From Reclinomonas americana ATCC 50394 (taxonomy: Eukaryota > Jakobida > Jakobea > Jakobida): a DNA stretch of 64,000 bases. Shown here piece after piece: positions 46,062 through 57,908 of this stretch. The position numbers and the translations under genes were made by a program. Location of the stretch: the NCBI GenBank assembly GCA_048213135.1, contig PS015016.1:80340-144339 (forward strand), given 5' to 3'. The notes under the pieces were generated by a model, which was given only the letters and a program-made list of their open reading frames with translations, was not told the DNA's origin and made no database searches. Positions within the stretch are counted from its first letter, which is position 1; each line of letters opens with the position of its first letter.

Positions 46062-47186
46062 CTGCGTCAGTGCAGGGCCGGTGTGCGCGCACGGATTGAC
46101 AGGCGTTCAGCAAAGTGTGAGTCACCGCCATCATTTGTCCACAGTTGGCGCGCGGTCTGTGAGAGATGGCTTCCGGCCTCAGCGTTGCGCATATGCAGTG
46201 CGTTCTTTCTCCCCTCATGTCACTCACTCTGCGTAATGCATTGCTTTGCATGTGCAGGTCCGACTGGAATCACCACTAGGTAGACGCATTTTTGCATTGC
46301 ACCTCTCTATCTCTCTCTCTCACACACACGCACGTGCGCTCTGTTGCAGCTGTGGTGAACCGAGCGGTGGAAGAGTACAACTCGGGTGTGCCTGCCAAAC
46401 AGCAAGAGGTGGCCGCCTCAGTGTTGCGTCGCCTGGCGCTGCTCAAGAGCGGAACTGTCAATGCGCCGGTCAGTCAGCGTCCCCTGTTGTTGTTCTTATC
46501 GACTCTGAGTGCGGTGCTGTGCAACAGGATCGTGTGCACTTTGTGTCGCTGGCGCTGCTCTGTCGCCGGATTCCGGAACTGTTTCGTGAGGAGGGAGTGG
46601 CGAATGCGTTGCTGGCGTCGCTGCGACCGGGCGCCATCAAGAAGGGCTCGCCGGTGTGCATGCTGATCACGGCGCTGCTGATGAGGGCGTTTGATACGGA
46701 GCCTGAGTGGCCACTGTCGTTTGTGTCGGTCTACTTGGAGGATCTGGTTGGCCCACAGGTGCGTATGTCCTCGCCTCCCCTTTTCACGGAGGAGCAGCGT
46801 CTGAGCTGTGGAGTTGGCAGGCGTGGGCCGATCTGGAGCCATCTGCACGCTTCTGTCGCAACATTCGCACTGCATTCTGCACTCCAGAACAAGTGCTGGC
46901 CATGCAGCGGCAGCAGTTCGATCAGGTTTCGTTGCTGGTGATTGCACACTCTCAGTGTGTTTGCTGCAACTTGCTGACTTGATGCGGCGCGTCGCCAGGC
47001 GGTGCAAAGCATTGTGGTGCCGGCGTTGGCAGCCGGCGATGCAGTGAGTGCCTTGAGCAGTCCGTCAGACGTGCCGTCGGCCGTGGAGACAACAATGCTC
47101 ACCAGGGAGACGGTGGACATGTCGGGCGTGGTGCGCAGCTTTGCATCTGGCCATGGGAGAACGGGGTGTGTTTGCTGACTGTATGG

Positions 47187-47218
<32 letters not shown>

Positions 47219-50200
47219 GTACAGGTGCCCATGAGTGGCATTGTGGTGCAATCGTCGTCTGCGTCGTCGGTACCACCTCCACCTCCCACAGCGACCTTGA
47301 GTGCCGGTGTGGCCGCCGCGGCCCGACCGTCGGCTGCCGCCCTGCTTCTTCGTGGCTCGGCTCCGCCACCGTGCGTCGTTGTCAATTGTTGTTGTCGTCG
47401 TGTTGACTCTACGGCCTGACACGGCAGTGTGCGCACAGACTCGGCGAAGTGTCTCCGTTTGCCGCGGCCCTTGGTGAGTGATTTCTGTGCCATTTTTTGC
47501 TGCTGCGGATTGTTGAGCTGAGTGTTGAGGAGCAGCTTCACCAGGCGTTCGCGATCGCTTTGCGGTGGCTCGTGCTGATGGGAGCCTCACAGCCACCGTG
47601 CTGCGGCACCTCGAGGTGCGACGAATGGTGGTGGCGCTGCTGTGATCGAGTGTGATTCGCTCACCTGCGTTGTGACTTTGTGCAGAGTGCAACTCAGCGA
47701 CTGCAGCAACTCGACCGCAACGGACAACAGTTCGCACAGTACACGCAGGAGTCGAAAAACGTGTTGCGCATTCTGATGATGGCGGCACATGTGCCGCAGG
47801 CTCGTATGCAGGCCATGCCGTACTTGCCAGGTTGGTCGGCACGGCGACGCGCGAGACGAATTCACTGCTCACGTCTCCTTCGTTGCAGCCTGGTTCAACA
47901 TGCAGGCATTGTCGCGCACAGTCCGCGAGTACATGGACCGTGCGGTGGCCCTCACCACGGGTGAACACCCCAGCGACTTTGACATGCTCCAGCTCCTGCT
48001 GCAGTATGCGTTCACGAGACCAGCAGAGCAGCACCCGATTTCGCTCTCCGGTGCGTATCTACGCCTCCTCGATGTGGTTGGCTTTTGCAGCTAAATTCCC
48101 CGTGCTTCGCTCTGCAGACATGATGCTCTCGCCGCTTGCCGAAGCGTGTTCCAGGTGGGCGCATGCCCTCATCACGCGCGCGCAGCCTCTGGCGAGCTTT
48201 GGTGCGCATCGTTTCTCGCGCCATGTCGCTCTTATTTTCCCTTATACTTCCTCTTCCCTGCAGCCATGCGCTGCACTCTTCTCAATGAGCTTAATGCCGA
48301 GCGTCACCCGCTCAACATGCGCATGCTGGTCACCGTATTCCGTGAACTGCCACCTGGTTTGTGTGATGGGTAGTAGTTGAGAGAGTGCATGCAACTGCGA
48401 CGTAATCATATCTCTCGTGTCGTGCAGGCAAGGCCGAGGCCGATTTCGCCTATGTCATGCAGGAGTTGTGCGCCACTCCGTCGTTCCATGCACCGCTGGG
48501 CGAGGTACTCCTCCGCTTTGCGCAGACTCTCCATCAATACGGCGGAGGTGTGTGGCTCTCACTTCACTACGGCGGCCTGTCTGTTTCACTCCACCAACTG
48601 ACTTTTGTGCACCTCTTTAGTCTCCTTCCAACTCCGTCCCATGTGCGCTGGCCTCACGCTGCACCGCGTGGAGATGCTTACGCAGCCACCAGAAGACCGC
48701 AAGCTGTGGCTTTTCGCGCTGGCTCATTTTATCGCGTTTTTCTCGTTTTTGCGCGCCACGGCTGCCAACATCAACTGTTGCGTGCAGCACACCAAGTGTG
48801 TGCGCGTGCGTGTGGTTGGCGCTGAATCGCATCGCTCACTCATACCATGAGTGTAGGGCGGGAGTTTCGCGAGGAAGTGCTGCTCGTACAACTGGACGCA
48901 CTCAAGTGGACACACGAAGTGGTGCCACTCCACAACGCCGAACGGCATCTGACGCAATCCGAGGCTGCGATCTTGATTGCCAAACTACTTCTGTTGTGTC
49001 CGCCCTCTGCCGTCTTGATTCCAGCTGAGGTACGAGTTTGAAGTCGCACTGTCGCTTGCCAAACGTGCTGCAAACATCACGATGACAACAACAACAATTG
49101 TAGCGCTTTGGCGAGGCGGATGCTACCTTGTTCCAGAGCGCCTTTTCACAATTGCCTCTTCTGGAAGATGTGCTGATCGAGCTCATGTTTGTCACGTACG
49201 TTGCTGTCGCCGGTGCAGCTGCTGGTCTCTGCCACTGTGTTTTTAAACTTGCCTTGTTTTCGCGTAGTGTACGCAACAAGTTCCTGAGTGAGGACGACTG
49301 CCTGCAGTTCACCGAGGAGGTTCTGCTCCGCGCACTCGAGTACGAGGCTTCCACGCGTCCCACACCCGCCACTCCACCGAGACCATGCGTGTCGATGCAG
49401 AATCACTCGGTGTACTTCAAGGGCCTGTTTGAGAAGCTGCCTCGTTGCGTTCAGCATCTTGCTGTCCCCGCCAAGTGTGGCTTCTCATCGCAAGACGACA
49501 CAGTGTACAAGTTGCCGGACTTTGGCGGCGAGAAGCTCGAGCCTCCAAAGAGCGGTGGCCACATTTATCGACGTGAGGCTTATATGCGAGCGTGTCGTGT
49601 TGGTCTGCTGTGCGCAGCGGCCGACTTGGGCACTGCGGCGAGCTACTTGTGGGAACAGGTGTGTGGGCGCCCTCCCCCTCTTTCTCCATCTCTGTTCGAG
49701 CTCACCCGAAAACAGCATCACACGGTTCGTATGCTGATGGAACGGTGCATCATGAGCGACTGGGTGGTGGACGAGACGACGGCGGAGAGTTCTGTGGATG
49801 ATGAAAAGGTGCGTGTGTTGTGTGTTCCCCGTTCCGAGCTGTGGTCGCGCAGTTGATTGTCTCGTGCAGGCCATTAGCCTGTGGGGCACATATCTGGTGG
49901 AAAAGAATCGTTTGTCTCCTCTTCCCGCTCTCCGCTGCTCGTGCCAATGTCTGTCTCATTCTCCATGTCCAGACGAGCACGAGCTGGGACTCGCCGACTT
50001 TGAGGTGGTGGATCCCAGCACGTGGAGTCAGCAGGTGGTGTTTTGCAAGACGCCGTATGCATTGACACGGATCGATGCCGAGTACATGAGTAATATTGTG
50101 CGCTTGGAGGAGCGGTTGCGTCTCGGGCGTCGACTGCGAACAGTACGTGCGCCCGGTACGTATGCCGTCGTTGCTGCTTCACACACCGCCGATCGAAAGA

Positions 50201-53200
50201 GTCGATAGTCACTGTTGTTCTGTAGATTTTCTCGTGCAAGTGTTACAGGGTCAGAGTGAGAGCAAGGTTATTGTGTGGCTGGCTGCCATTATCAAGGTGT
50301 GTGTGCGACCTGTACATGTCTCTTTCATTGTGCATGCGCAACTCATTCTCGAGATGCGGACAGGACGAGCCAATGGTGCTCGACGCAGTGCCGCTTCGAT
50401 TCATTTGTCAGCTGGCCGTGCATGAACGGCTTGCTGTCGGCAGCTCGCGGTACGCATCCACCAGTCCACCAACTCCGTTGCTTCGGCAAACACGCTTGTC
50501 TCACGCGAGATATTTGTTACACAGCCGGCTCACTGATTCACTCGTGCGCGTGGTCAGTCGTCTACGCAGTCTCTTTCAGGTGTGCTGCTCTCCCGTCTTA
50601 TTTTTGCTACCCTCACTCTCTCATCGCGGTCCCTGAATCACCAGGTCCCGCCCACCGATGTGGAAAATACGGTGCTGTTGGACGAGATCATTGTCTATCT
50701 CTTCCAGGCGCTCTCGAATGGGTGCGTCGCGCACCGCAATTCTCTTGCGCTCTGGCTGTTGCTCTTGCTAACATCTCCCACAGCACGCGTTCTACGCGTC
50801 TGAACGTGAAGCTGATCATGACGCTCCTGTTCCTCTCGACTGTGTCGACCGAGAGTCTGGCTGAGAGTGCCGACATGCCACCGCCCACGCTTGATGTTGC
50901 GTCGTGTGCACACGCATGCATGCATTTTTCGTTTGGTCGTCAAGTGTCTTATGTCATGTGTACAGTGGCTGTCGGCCATGGCTCAGCACAGTGCGTGGCC
51001 TCGCGTCGGTCAAGCATGTGTGCAGCACTGCTTGGCCGCCTGTTCGGTCGAGTCGGATCGGGCCTCCTTGCAAACGCTGCTCGTGTTCGTGGTGGAGCAG
51101 CTTTCGATTTCGGATGCCGGCCCCGATGTGTGGATAGTGCGCTACTGTTTGTTAGTTGTATCAGGCAGCCGTTTCTCCATCCCTCACCCGGTTTCGTTGC
51201 TCGTACAGCTGTTCTTGACGGCGGTGTCGACAAGTTTGTGTGTCCGCCGCGAGCTTTCCCCGCAGGTCAACTCTGGCTTCTTCGCTGCCCTCATTCACCA
51301 CTTGGTCGTCAGCATTCAGTCTGGCCGTCTGCAGCTGGTGAGTGTGTCATTCGTCAGCAATGGGAGCGCATCTTCTCGGGAGAACTAAAGTACGCTCGCT
51401 TGATGCGCAGCCGGAGAGCGCGCCCGAGTCGCTACCGACGGTACACATTGGTGCTTCGGTGGTGCGACTGCCGGAGAAGGCGTGGGATGGCTTGTGTGCA
51501 GTGTTTGCTTCAGCCACCGACTCCACTGGCTTTGGCGGCACTCCTCTCCAATTCTTCACCGCTGCCGTCAGCTCGACAAACAGCCCTGCGTTCTTCAGCA
51601 TGCTGTCCCGTCGTCTTGTCGACGCTATCGACGAGCGACTTGCCGGGCTAGGTGAGTTAGTTGCAGTGCTGTCGCAACCTTGCGTGGCCTCGTCTATTGA
51701 CTCGCAAATGCGTAGCTCTGGCACATGCTCAAGCGGTCGACGTGTTGGATGCGCTGAATATGGCTCGCACTCCGCCGTTTGTGGACGCGTGCAGCAACGC
51801 GTTGCGCCAATTGGCTGGACAGCGCGACATTGTGTCGCTGCTGCTGCAGAGTGTTACCGAAGTGCGCGCGTCACCAGCAGTGCATCCGTTTATCCTGTCG
51901 CAGCTGGAGCAGTCGTCGGTCGAAGGTTCGGCAGATGTGTGTTCACCACCACGTCTTCCCTCTCTCTGTGTTTTAAGGAACGTGGGATTGTTGCGTAGCT
52001 GTGAGCACAGCAGCGAGGCTAGCCGCCGGGGAGCTGTTCGGCTCCAGCGGTCGTGTGGGCATTGCGGCTCAAGGCACCGTCGGTGTTCGGCGACGATTCA
52101 ACCTCACAAAAACTCCCAGTCGTCGTTGCGTAACGCCGCACACCGAGTCCTATGATGTAGTCCTACTTATTTGTGTGCCTCCCTTCACAGCGAGCGCCAA
52201 GGATGCGCTTCTCGAAGCGGTACGCCATTTGTCGCTGCGTGGATTCTCGCTTTTTCTCTTTCTCACTATACGTGTCCTCCGTCAGCGACGCGCCTCCTTT
52301 GCGGACGCCACCATGTTGCAGACTGGGCAGTTAACCGCGCGCACGCGACCACCGCACCACACGGCAGTGGCAAGTGCCACCGCTGCGCCAGTGCACATTT
52401 CTGCAGTGGTGGAGGAGAGCGTGCACTCGTCGGCAGCGTCCACCACGCGCCCATTCCGCATGCTGCTGCAACTCTCGGAGCAACTCATGCGAGAGCATAG
52501 CTCGTCGGCCACCGCAGCACACGTGCAAGCAGCTCTGACGCACATTGCTGAGCATGGTTGGAGGCACGCACTGCATCTGCGGAAAGTAATGTGTTGCTCA
52601 CACGGTCGCTCGCGTGCAGATGCTCTGGCCAGCTCCCCACGCCTCGTCTCCGTGCTGCTGGCGGCCATCGAACTGCTCAATCCGCATGACGTTACGGCAT
52701 CTGTTCAACGAGTACTGCCGGGTCTGGCTCGAGTTCCCGAGTTGCGACAGTTGACCTGCCTCCTGGTGCACTACATGGTGCACGCCACCAGTCCGGAGAG
52801 TGGAATCGAGCTGCTGCACCGCCTCTACGATCAACATGTTGCGTCGCGTCGCTCCGTACATTTCGTGTGCGCGATGTGCTGCTTATTCAACTCAATAGGC
52901 CTCTGGGCAACTGGTGCCGTGGGTTGTACTCGAGTTGTTGCACAACTTGATCACACGCTTCCTGTCCGAGTGCGTGATGGAGTACAAGACGAGAGCCATT
53001 GGCAGGTGCGCTTTCCACACCATTGTTTGTAACCCCCGCACTTGTATGCTGTGCGACACTGACGTGCGCACAATGTGCAGACCAAGTGCCTATGCGGCAA
53101 ACATGCTGACCCTTGTCCGACACGTGGTTCCCGCGTCGCGTGTGGATCAAGTGATTGCTTGCATTGTGCGCACGCCTTGTGTTCGCGTTCTATCCCGCGG

Positions 53201-55186
53201 ATCGCTTGCTCATTGTTTCTCATGTCTCCCGTCCGCCAGGTGAACACGGATGTGGAAGCGACTTCGTGGGATGTACTGCTGAAGGTTCTCATTACGGCAC
53301 GGACCACCACCGACCGCGTCCACGGCCATCGCGGCAGTGACGGTACGTGTGCATTCTTGTTGGCTTTTCTTGGTCGGTAAAGCCGATGAGTTGAATGTGT
53401 GTGTATGCGCGCGCGCGCTAGATGATCTGGAGTCGCGCCAAGTGTATGTCAGACGCTTGGTGGCCAGTCTGCTTCAACACGCACACGCGAGACACTTGGT
53501 ATGTTTTTTCTGTTCTTTGCATTACTCTCGTGTGCGTCTTGATGGTTTCGTGACGGGTTTCCTTCGCAGAAGAATGCCAAGGGTGCTGGTGATCACAACC
53601 TGAGGACGCTGCTGTCGTGGTTCCGCTCGAACTACACGCTAGAGACAGAGGGAGCATTGGCGGACCAGCATCTCTCAACCTCTCTTGTGCCGCACTTGCC
53701 TTCGGCTGCTACTGCGGTGTGTGTCTTGGGGCACAGGATGTAGCGTGTCAATGCCTGTTTGCTGACTTGCCGCGTGCACAGTTCGATGTGCAGGCACACC
53801 AACTGTGTCGACAGTTGGCTCAGGTGCACGAGCTGAACTCGCTCCCGTTTGCCACCCTTCGACAGCTGGCGCTGCATCACCCCGAGACGCTTCTCAGCTT
53901 CGCCCCACTGCTGCTGGCCTTCCTGCAAGTGTCACCAAACATGACGGCCGTCGAGTTCAACGAGGGCGGTCACATGCGTATCTACTTGCAGGTTCTGTAT
54001 ATCATGGTCGACTTGCGAGACACGCTGCTGGAGGTACGCGCGCTCTCGGGATTGATTCTACGTGTGGTGCCTGTGTCATTGAGTCCCGCATCATTTGTCG
54101 GTGCAGAACGAGGAAGTGCTGGTTGCAGTTCTCGACAAATTCATGGACACCGTGTCGGTGGCGCTGCACTGTTGCGTCGCAAAAGAGATAGGTACATACT
54201 CGTCTGCGGTGCTGACATTCGGCAATGGTAGCTCGAAATCGTGCAGAAATCGCCTTTGTGCCGCTGCTGAACAAGTTCTGCGAGTTCATCTGCTACGTGG
54301 CTGTGCGACGACCGCACTTGACGCGTGTCCATGCCGATCAACTGAGGTCTGCACTGCCTGTGCAGATGGCCGTCTCTCGTAATCTGAATGCCTGACTGTG
54401 TGATGTGCAGTCGACTGCGTGACTTGCTGTTGGATCAGCCGCGCATCTCCATGGCGTTCGAGTTGTGTCGCCGCAGCGCCGGAGCGTTTGATGTTGAAGC
54501 ACTGGACACTGTCACGTGGCAGCCAGATCGGTTGGAAGAGATTCAACGCACACTGCAACTCACCTCACCGGCAAGTTACGTAGCATTTCTCGCTATGACT
54601 CACACTGCACCGTGTGCTCTCCACGCTCACGTGATTTATTTTTTCATGCCATGCAGGTGACCACGAACGGTGCGAGTTGTTGGCGCAAGTGGATGCTCTC
54701 AGTATGGCGGCACCCGTGTTGCACGAGTTGATATGTCCAGTGGTGGCACCGCTGTGCCACAGCAGGCATCAGCGGACGCGTACTCTGACGTACAAGGTGC
54801 TGCGGCGCACACTCAACTTGTACCCGAGGTGAGGCGTCTCGCTGATCGAGCGTCGGTTGGAGTGCTTTCGTTCTCACCCCCCCTCTCTCTCCCTCCTCTT
54901 GTAGTTGTGCCACGATTGTCTTCCCTGCCTACCTGGCGGCATTCAAGTCCAGCCGACGTGCCGTACGAGACGACGCTCTGAGTGCAGCAGCCGATTTGTT
55001 CCCGTTCGCACAAGGTTGCGTGGTGTCGCGGCACACGTGCGTCACTTTCTCTTGCCTGTGGTTTCACCCCGCGCACACTGTGCAGAGTACTCGCGAGCGG
55101 TCGTGACCGAGTCCTTCAAGGTCGGCGACCGTGCCAACGACACAGTACGCCGCATGATATTGTCGACAATGGGCATCAAGCCATGA
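46016..55186 (+). CDS. INTS1: Integrator complex subunit 1
   Basis: Scaffold subunit of Integrator, the nuclear complex that cleaves snRNA and other nascent transcripts. About thirty short introns interrupt some 2,000 codons, ending LSTMGIKP-TGA at 55186. Recognisable blocks in order: helical-repeat N-terminal region (AVVNRAVEEYNSGVPAKQQE), EWPLSFVSVYLEDLVG near 46710 (conserved Integrator-1 region), EHPSDFDMLQLLLQYAFTRP near 47970, YFKGLFEKLPRC near 49420, HHTVRMLMERCIMSDW near 49720, DFLVQVLQGQSESKVIVWLA near 50230. These are followed by several kilobases of alpha-helical repeats (LTHIAEHGWRHALHLRK, DLLLDQPRISMAFELCRRSA). The size matches the human subunit. The exact start is uncertain: an ATG at 46016 followed by a good donor joins in frame, but it is antisense to the neighbour's first exon. 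Identity rests on motif pattern, not a database search. Confidence 0.72.
47193..47219 (+). repeat. (GT)n microsatellite in INTS1 intron
   Basis: About 13 GT units on the sense strand of INTS1, ending a few bases before the 3' splice site GTACAG. Confidence 0.85.
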
Positions 55187-55279
55187 CCACGGCAACAACA
55201 GTAACGATGCACACAGTCTATTGCGGGGCAGTAAAAAGATATAGAATAACACTCTCTAAGAACGGAGGAGGGGGAATGC

Positions 55280-56401
55280 TCATGAAGCCGCCTTTTGTGC
55301 ATCCTTTTCTTCCTTGTCTGCCTGCTGCTCTTTCACCATGCGCTTGATGGCCTGCCATATACACGTGAGTGCACGCATAGGGGACAGATACACACACAGC
55401 AAGCGCGTGCACGTTACCTCCGGCATGTAATTCTCATCGTGCTGCGGCGGAGAAGACGGCGCTTCAGAAAAACAGCAACACAAACGAGTAAATGCATGTC
55501 AACTCCTTCTCACCTTTGCCAAAACTTCACTGGCCTGGAAATGCCCCGGCCGGTCCATGACCCCGTCGACCACCACACTCTTTCCCTCACGGAACAGATC
55601 CGGCAGCATCCCGCTGCAACACGTCACGGTCAACAACAGTCACTTTCTCTCCTCTATCTCTTTCTGCAATCTCACCTGTACGACACCTGCGCAGCGCCAA
55701 ACGATGAATTGAGGAAAACACACCGTGGCAACAATCACACAGCAGAGCACAGCACTCACCTCGATCTCATTCTCGAGATCCGTCACCTGCACCAAGCAGC
55801 AGTGAGTGACAAGCAACCACCATCGACGCGACAAAGCACGCGAACCGTAAAGTCGATATTCATGCTCGTCGCCGAGTGCCGCACCGAGCCCTCCACGACC
55901 AGTCCACCCAAGCGGAACCGCTTCGCCTGATCGTCAGGCCGCTCCAGCGCCTAGCCGCCTTCATCAACACCAAATGCACACACACTCCTGCAGTAATACC
56001 AAGAAGCAAGTACGCGCACCTGCGTCGGCGTCAAGTAGAACGCCACGTTGTCTTCAAAGGCGTTGAGCATGAGGAAGATGCCGGTGCCGACGACTGATCG
56101 ATCAATCAGGAATGCATCACTCGTAACACACACTCTCTCTCACACACACACCAACAGACGCCGCGCCAGCGTACATGAACCGACGATTCTGGTTGCGTGA
56201 GGTCACGTTGACGGAGGCCGGTCCGCGCGGCGAAGACGCAGAGAAACTGCGCGGAGTGTGAGATGCAAATGTGCAAGTCAGATGCGTGTTTTCTTCGCAC
56301 CTCGGTGTCTTGCGTGCGCCTGGTGGTGGTGGTGGTGGTGGTGGTGGTGTTGACTGAGAGAACAGTCGCCGACCAGCGGCCCTCCACACGTGGAAGAACA
56401 T
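55280..56401 (-). CDS. CCME: CcmE, mitochondrial cytochrome c haem chaperone (System I)
   Basis: Carries haem covalently to apocytochromes c in the bacterial-type maturation pathway. Nine exons: 56401-56301, 56246-56152, 56093-56020, 55950-55846, 55786-55760, 55686-55676 (11 nt), 55613-55514, 55441-55418 (24 nt), 55351-55280. Phases close to 609 nt, 202 aa. The N-terminus [18 protein letters not shown] looks like a mitochondrial presequence with a Pro9 tract after it. [14 protein letters not shown] and a single membrane helix precede [10 protein letters not shown]. The OB-fold core has [37 protein letters not shown] and [25 protein letters not shown] joins HDENYMPE across an intron, restoring the haem-binding His and the following Tyr. 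An in-frame ATG lies 17 codons further upstream. In mitochondria the protein is expected in the inner membrane facing the intermembrane space. Confidence 0.95.
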
Positions 56402-56476
56402 GTTGCAAGTGTTGTGACTGTGGAATTGCGGTCGACAGACGGAGTGGTGCAAGCTGCGTAGCGTGCAAGTGTGAGA
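56402..56476. promoter_or_regulatory. 75-bp bidirectional promoter, CcmE / longin-like gene
   Basis: Two start codons face away from each other with 75 bp between them. No TATA element is seen. Bidirectional use is inferred from spacing alone. Confidence 0.35.
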
Positions 56477-56786
56477 ATGGCTGTGCAGTTTCTGCGCAGT
56501 GACACCGTGGAGGGCGAGGAACTGGTGCGCTCACACACACGCAAAGAGAACGACTGACTCTGTTGTTGTTGTTGTTGTTGTCACTCATCTCTCTCTCGCT
56601 CTTTCGCGCGCTCTCTCTCGTGCTTGCATAGTTGTATTACCAGTACCCGCGTGCAGACACTGCCGAGTCGCGCATTCTGGAGAAGCTGAAGGGCGTGTTT
56701 CTGGCGGCGCGTAATGTGCACAAGGATTTCGCCAAAGATGAGGTGTGTGTGAGAGAGCATGCGAGAGAGAGAGAGAGAGAGAGAGA

Positions 56787-56859
<73 letters not shown>

Positions 56860-57800
56860 TAGTACGTAGNNNNNNNNNNNNNNNNNNNNCACCATGGAAG
56901 TATGTGGGTCGGCGTTTTTCGTGCACAACTGTCTGGTGGCACGCACCGACATCCGGTGTGAGGATTTGCACACGTTGGCCACCGTGTGCACCATCTACCA
57001 GGGTCCGTCGGCCCACCTCGACGCATTGTCCTTCGTCCTTTACGACCTGTGGGAGAGAAGGCGCAATCGGAGACGGTTGGTGTGCTTCTCGGACAGCTCG
57101 CAGAACTCGTTCATTATGCTGCGATTCCGTGGCAAAGTCCGCAAGTTGCGTGCGTTTCTTGTTCGCGGATTGCAGAAAATTGAGAGCACTCACCAGCACC
57201 GTGGGGCGACGCAGGACGGCCGAGATCGAGGACATGTTGTCGTCGTGGTTCACCAGCACGGGTCAGTCGATCATCGACATGTGTGACGGTATTCTGTTTG
57301 AGCGCAAGTGGAAGGTCTCTGTGCCGGCTGGTGGAGGTGGTGGCAGCGGCAGTGGCAGCGGTGGCGGTGGGGGAGGTGGTGGAGGAGGAGGTGGAAGCGG
57401 TGGAAGCGGATCGAGTGGCAAGGGAGCGCCAATGGCATCGCTGCCGTCGCTCTCCGAGGCGCGCGACTCGGTGGAGGTGGCGTCGCGCACGTTTGTGTGT
57501 GGCACGCCGTGCACGGATTTCTCGCCGGAGACGTTTGCACACGGCTACGTGCAGCTGGATGCCCTCTCGCGCAACCTGTACATTCCCATCGACCTGTTGC
57601 TGTCGTTGCAAGACAAGCTCGCTGGTGAGACACGCATGTGTTTCAGTACGCTTGTTTCTTCTCTTCTCTTGTGTTTTGACCCAGAGCATCTTGCAGGCGT
57701 GNNNNNNNNNNNNNNNNNNNNTTTACTTCAAAAGTGGTGCTGCTCGCGATCTCTCATTCCCTTTTGTTGCGCCGCTGCAGAATGGACATGTTCCTCCTGT
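56477..57800 (+). CDS. Longin-like protein, possibly Inturned (CPLANE) related
   Basis: ATG at 56477. Exon 1 (56477-56524) and exon 2 (56632-56742) encode MAVQFLRSDTVEGEEL and LYYQYPRADTAESRILEKLK, then GVFLAARNVHKDF. After a GA-repeat intron and 20-N gap comes TMEVCGSAFFVHNCLVARTD and a long helix (LDALSFVLYDLWERR). Strand-strand-helix-strand-helix order is that of a longin domain, and the LYxxP...LKGVFLA pattern recalls Inturned and related HPS/CCZ1 proteins. Later exons: EIEDMLSSWFTSTGQSIIDM, a poly-Gly/Ser linker of about 35 residues, and VQLDALSRNLYIPIDLLLSL. A second 20-N gap (57702-57721) precedes a short last exon ending MDMFLL-TAA at 57800. Family assignment is tentative; the gene sits between CcmE and MDN1. 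Confidence 0.55.
56763..56855 (+). repeat. (GA)n microsatellite in an intron
   Basis: About 45 GA units with one interruption, in intron 2 of the longin-like gene. It is followed directly by a 20-N gap (56870-56889). Confidence 0.95.
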
Positions 57801-57908
57801 AAAAGAAGTAGTAAATCATCCAACGCATGGCATAAAAGAACGTCGCACTTCGTCCCGCAGTACATCAACGGGACATCGCCGACTCAACGAGCCCTCATCG
57901 CTGCACCC

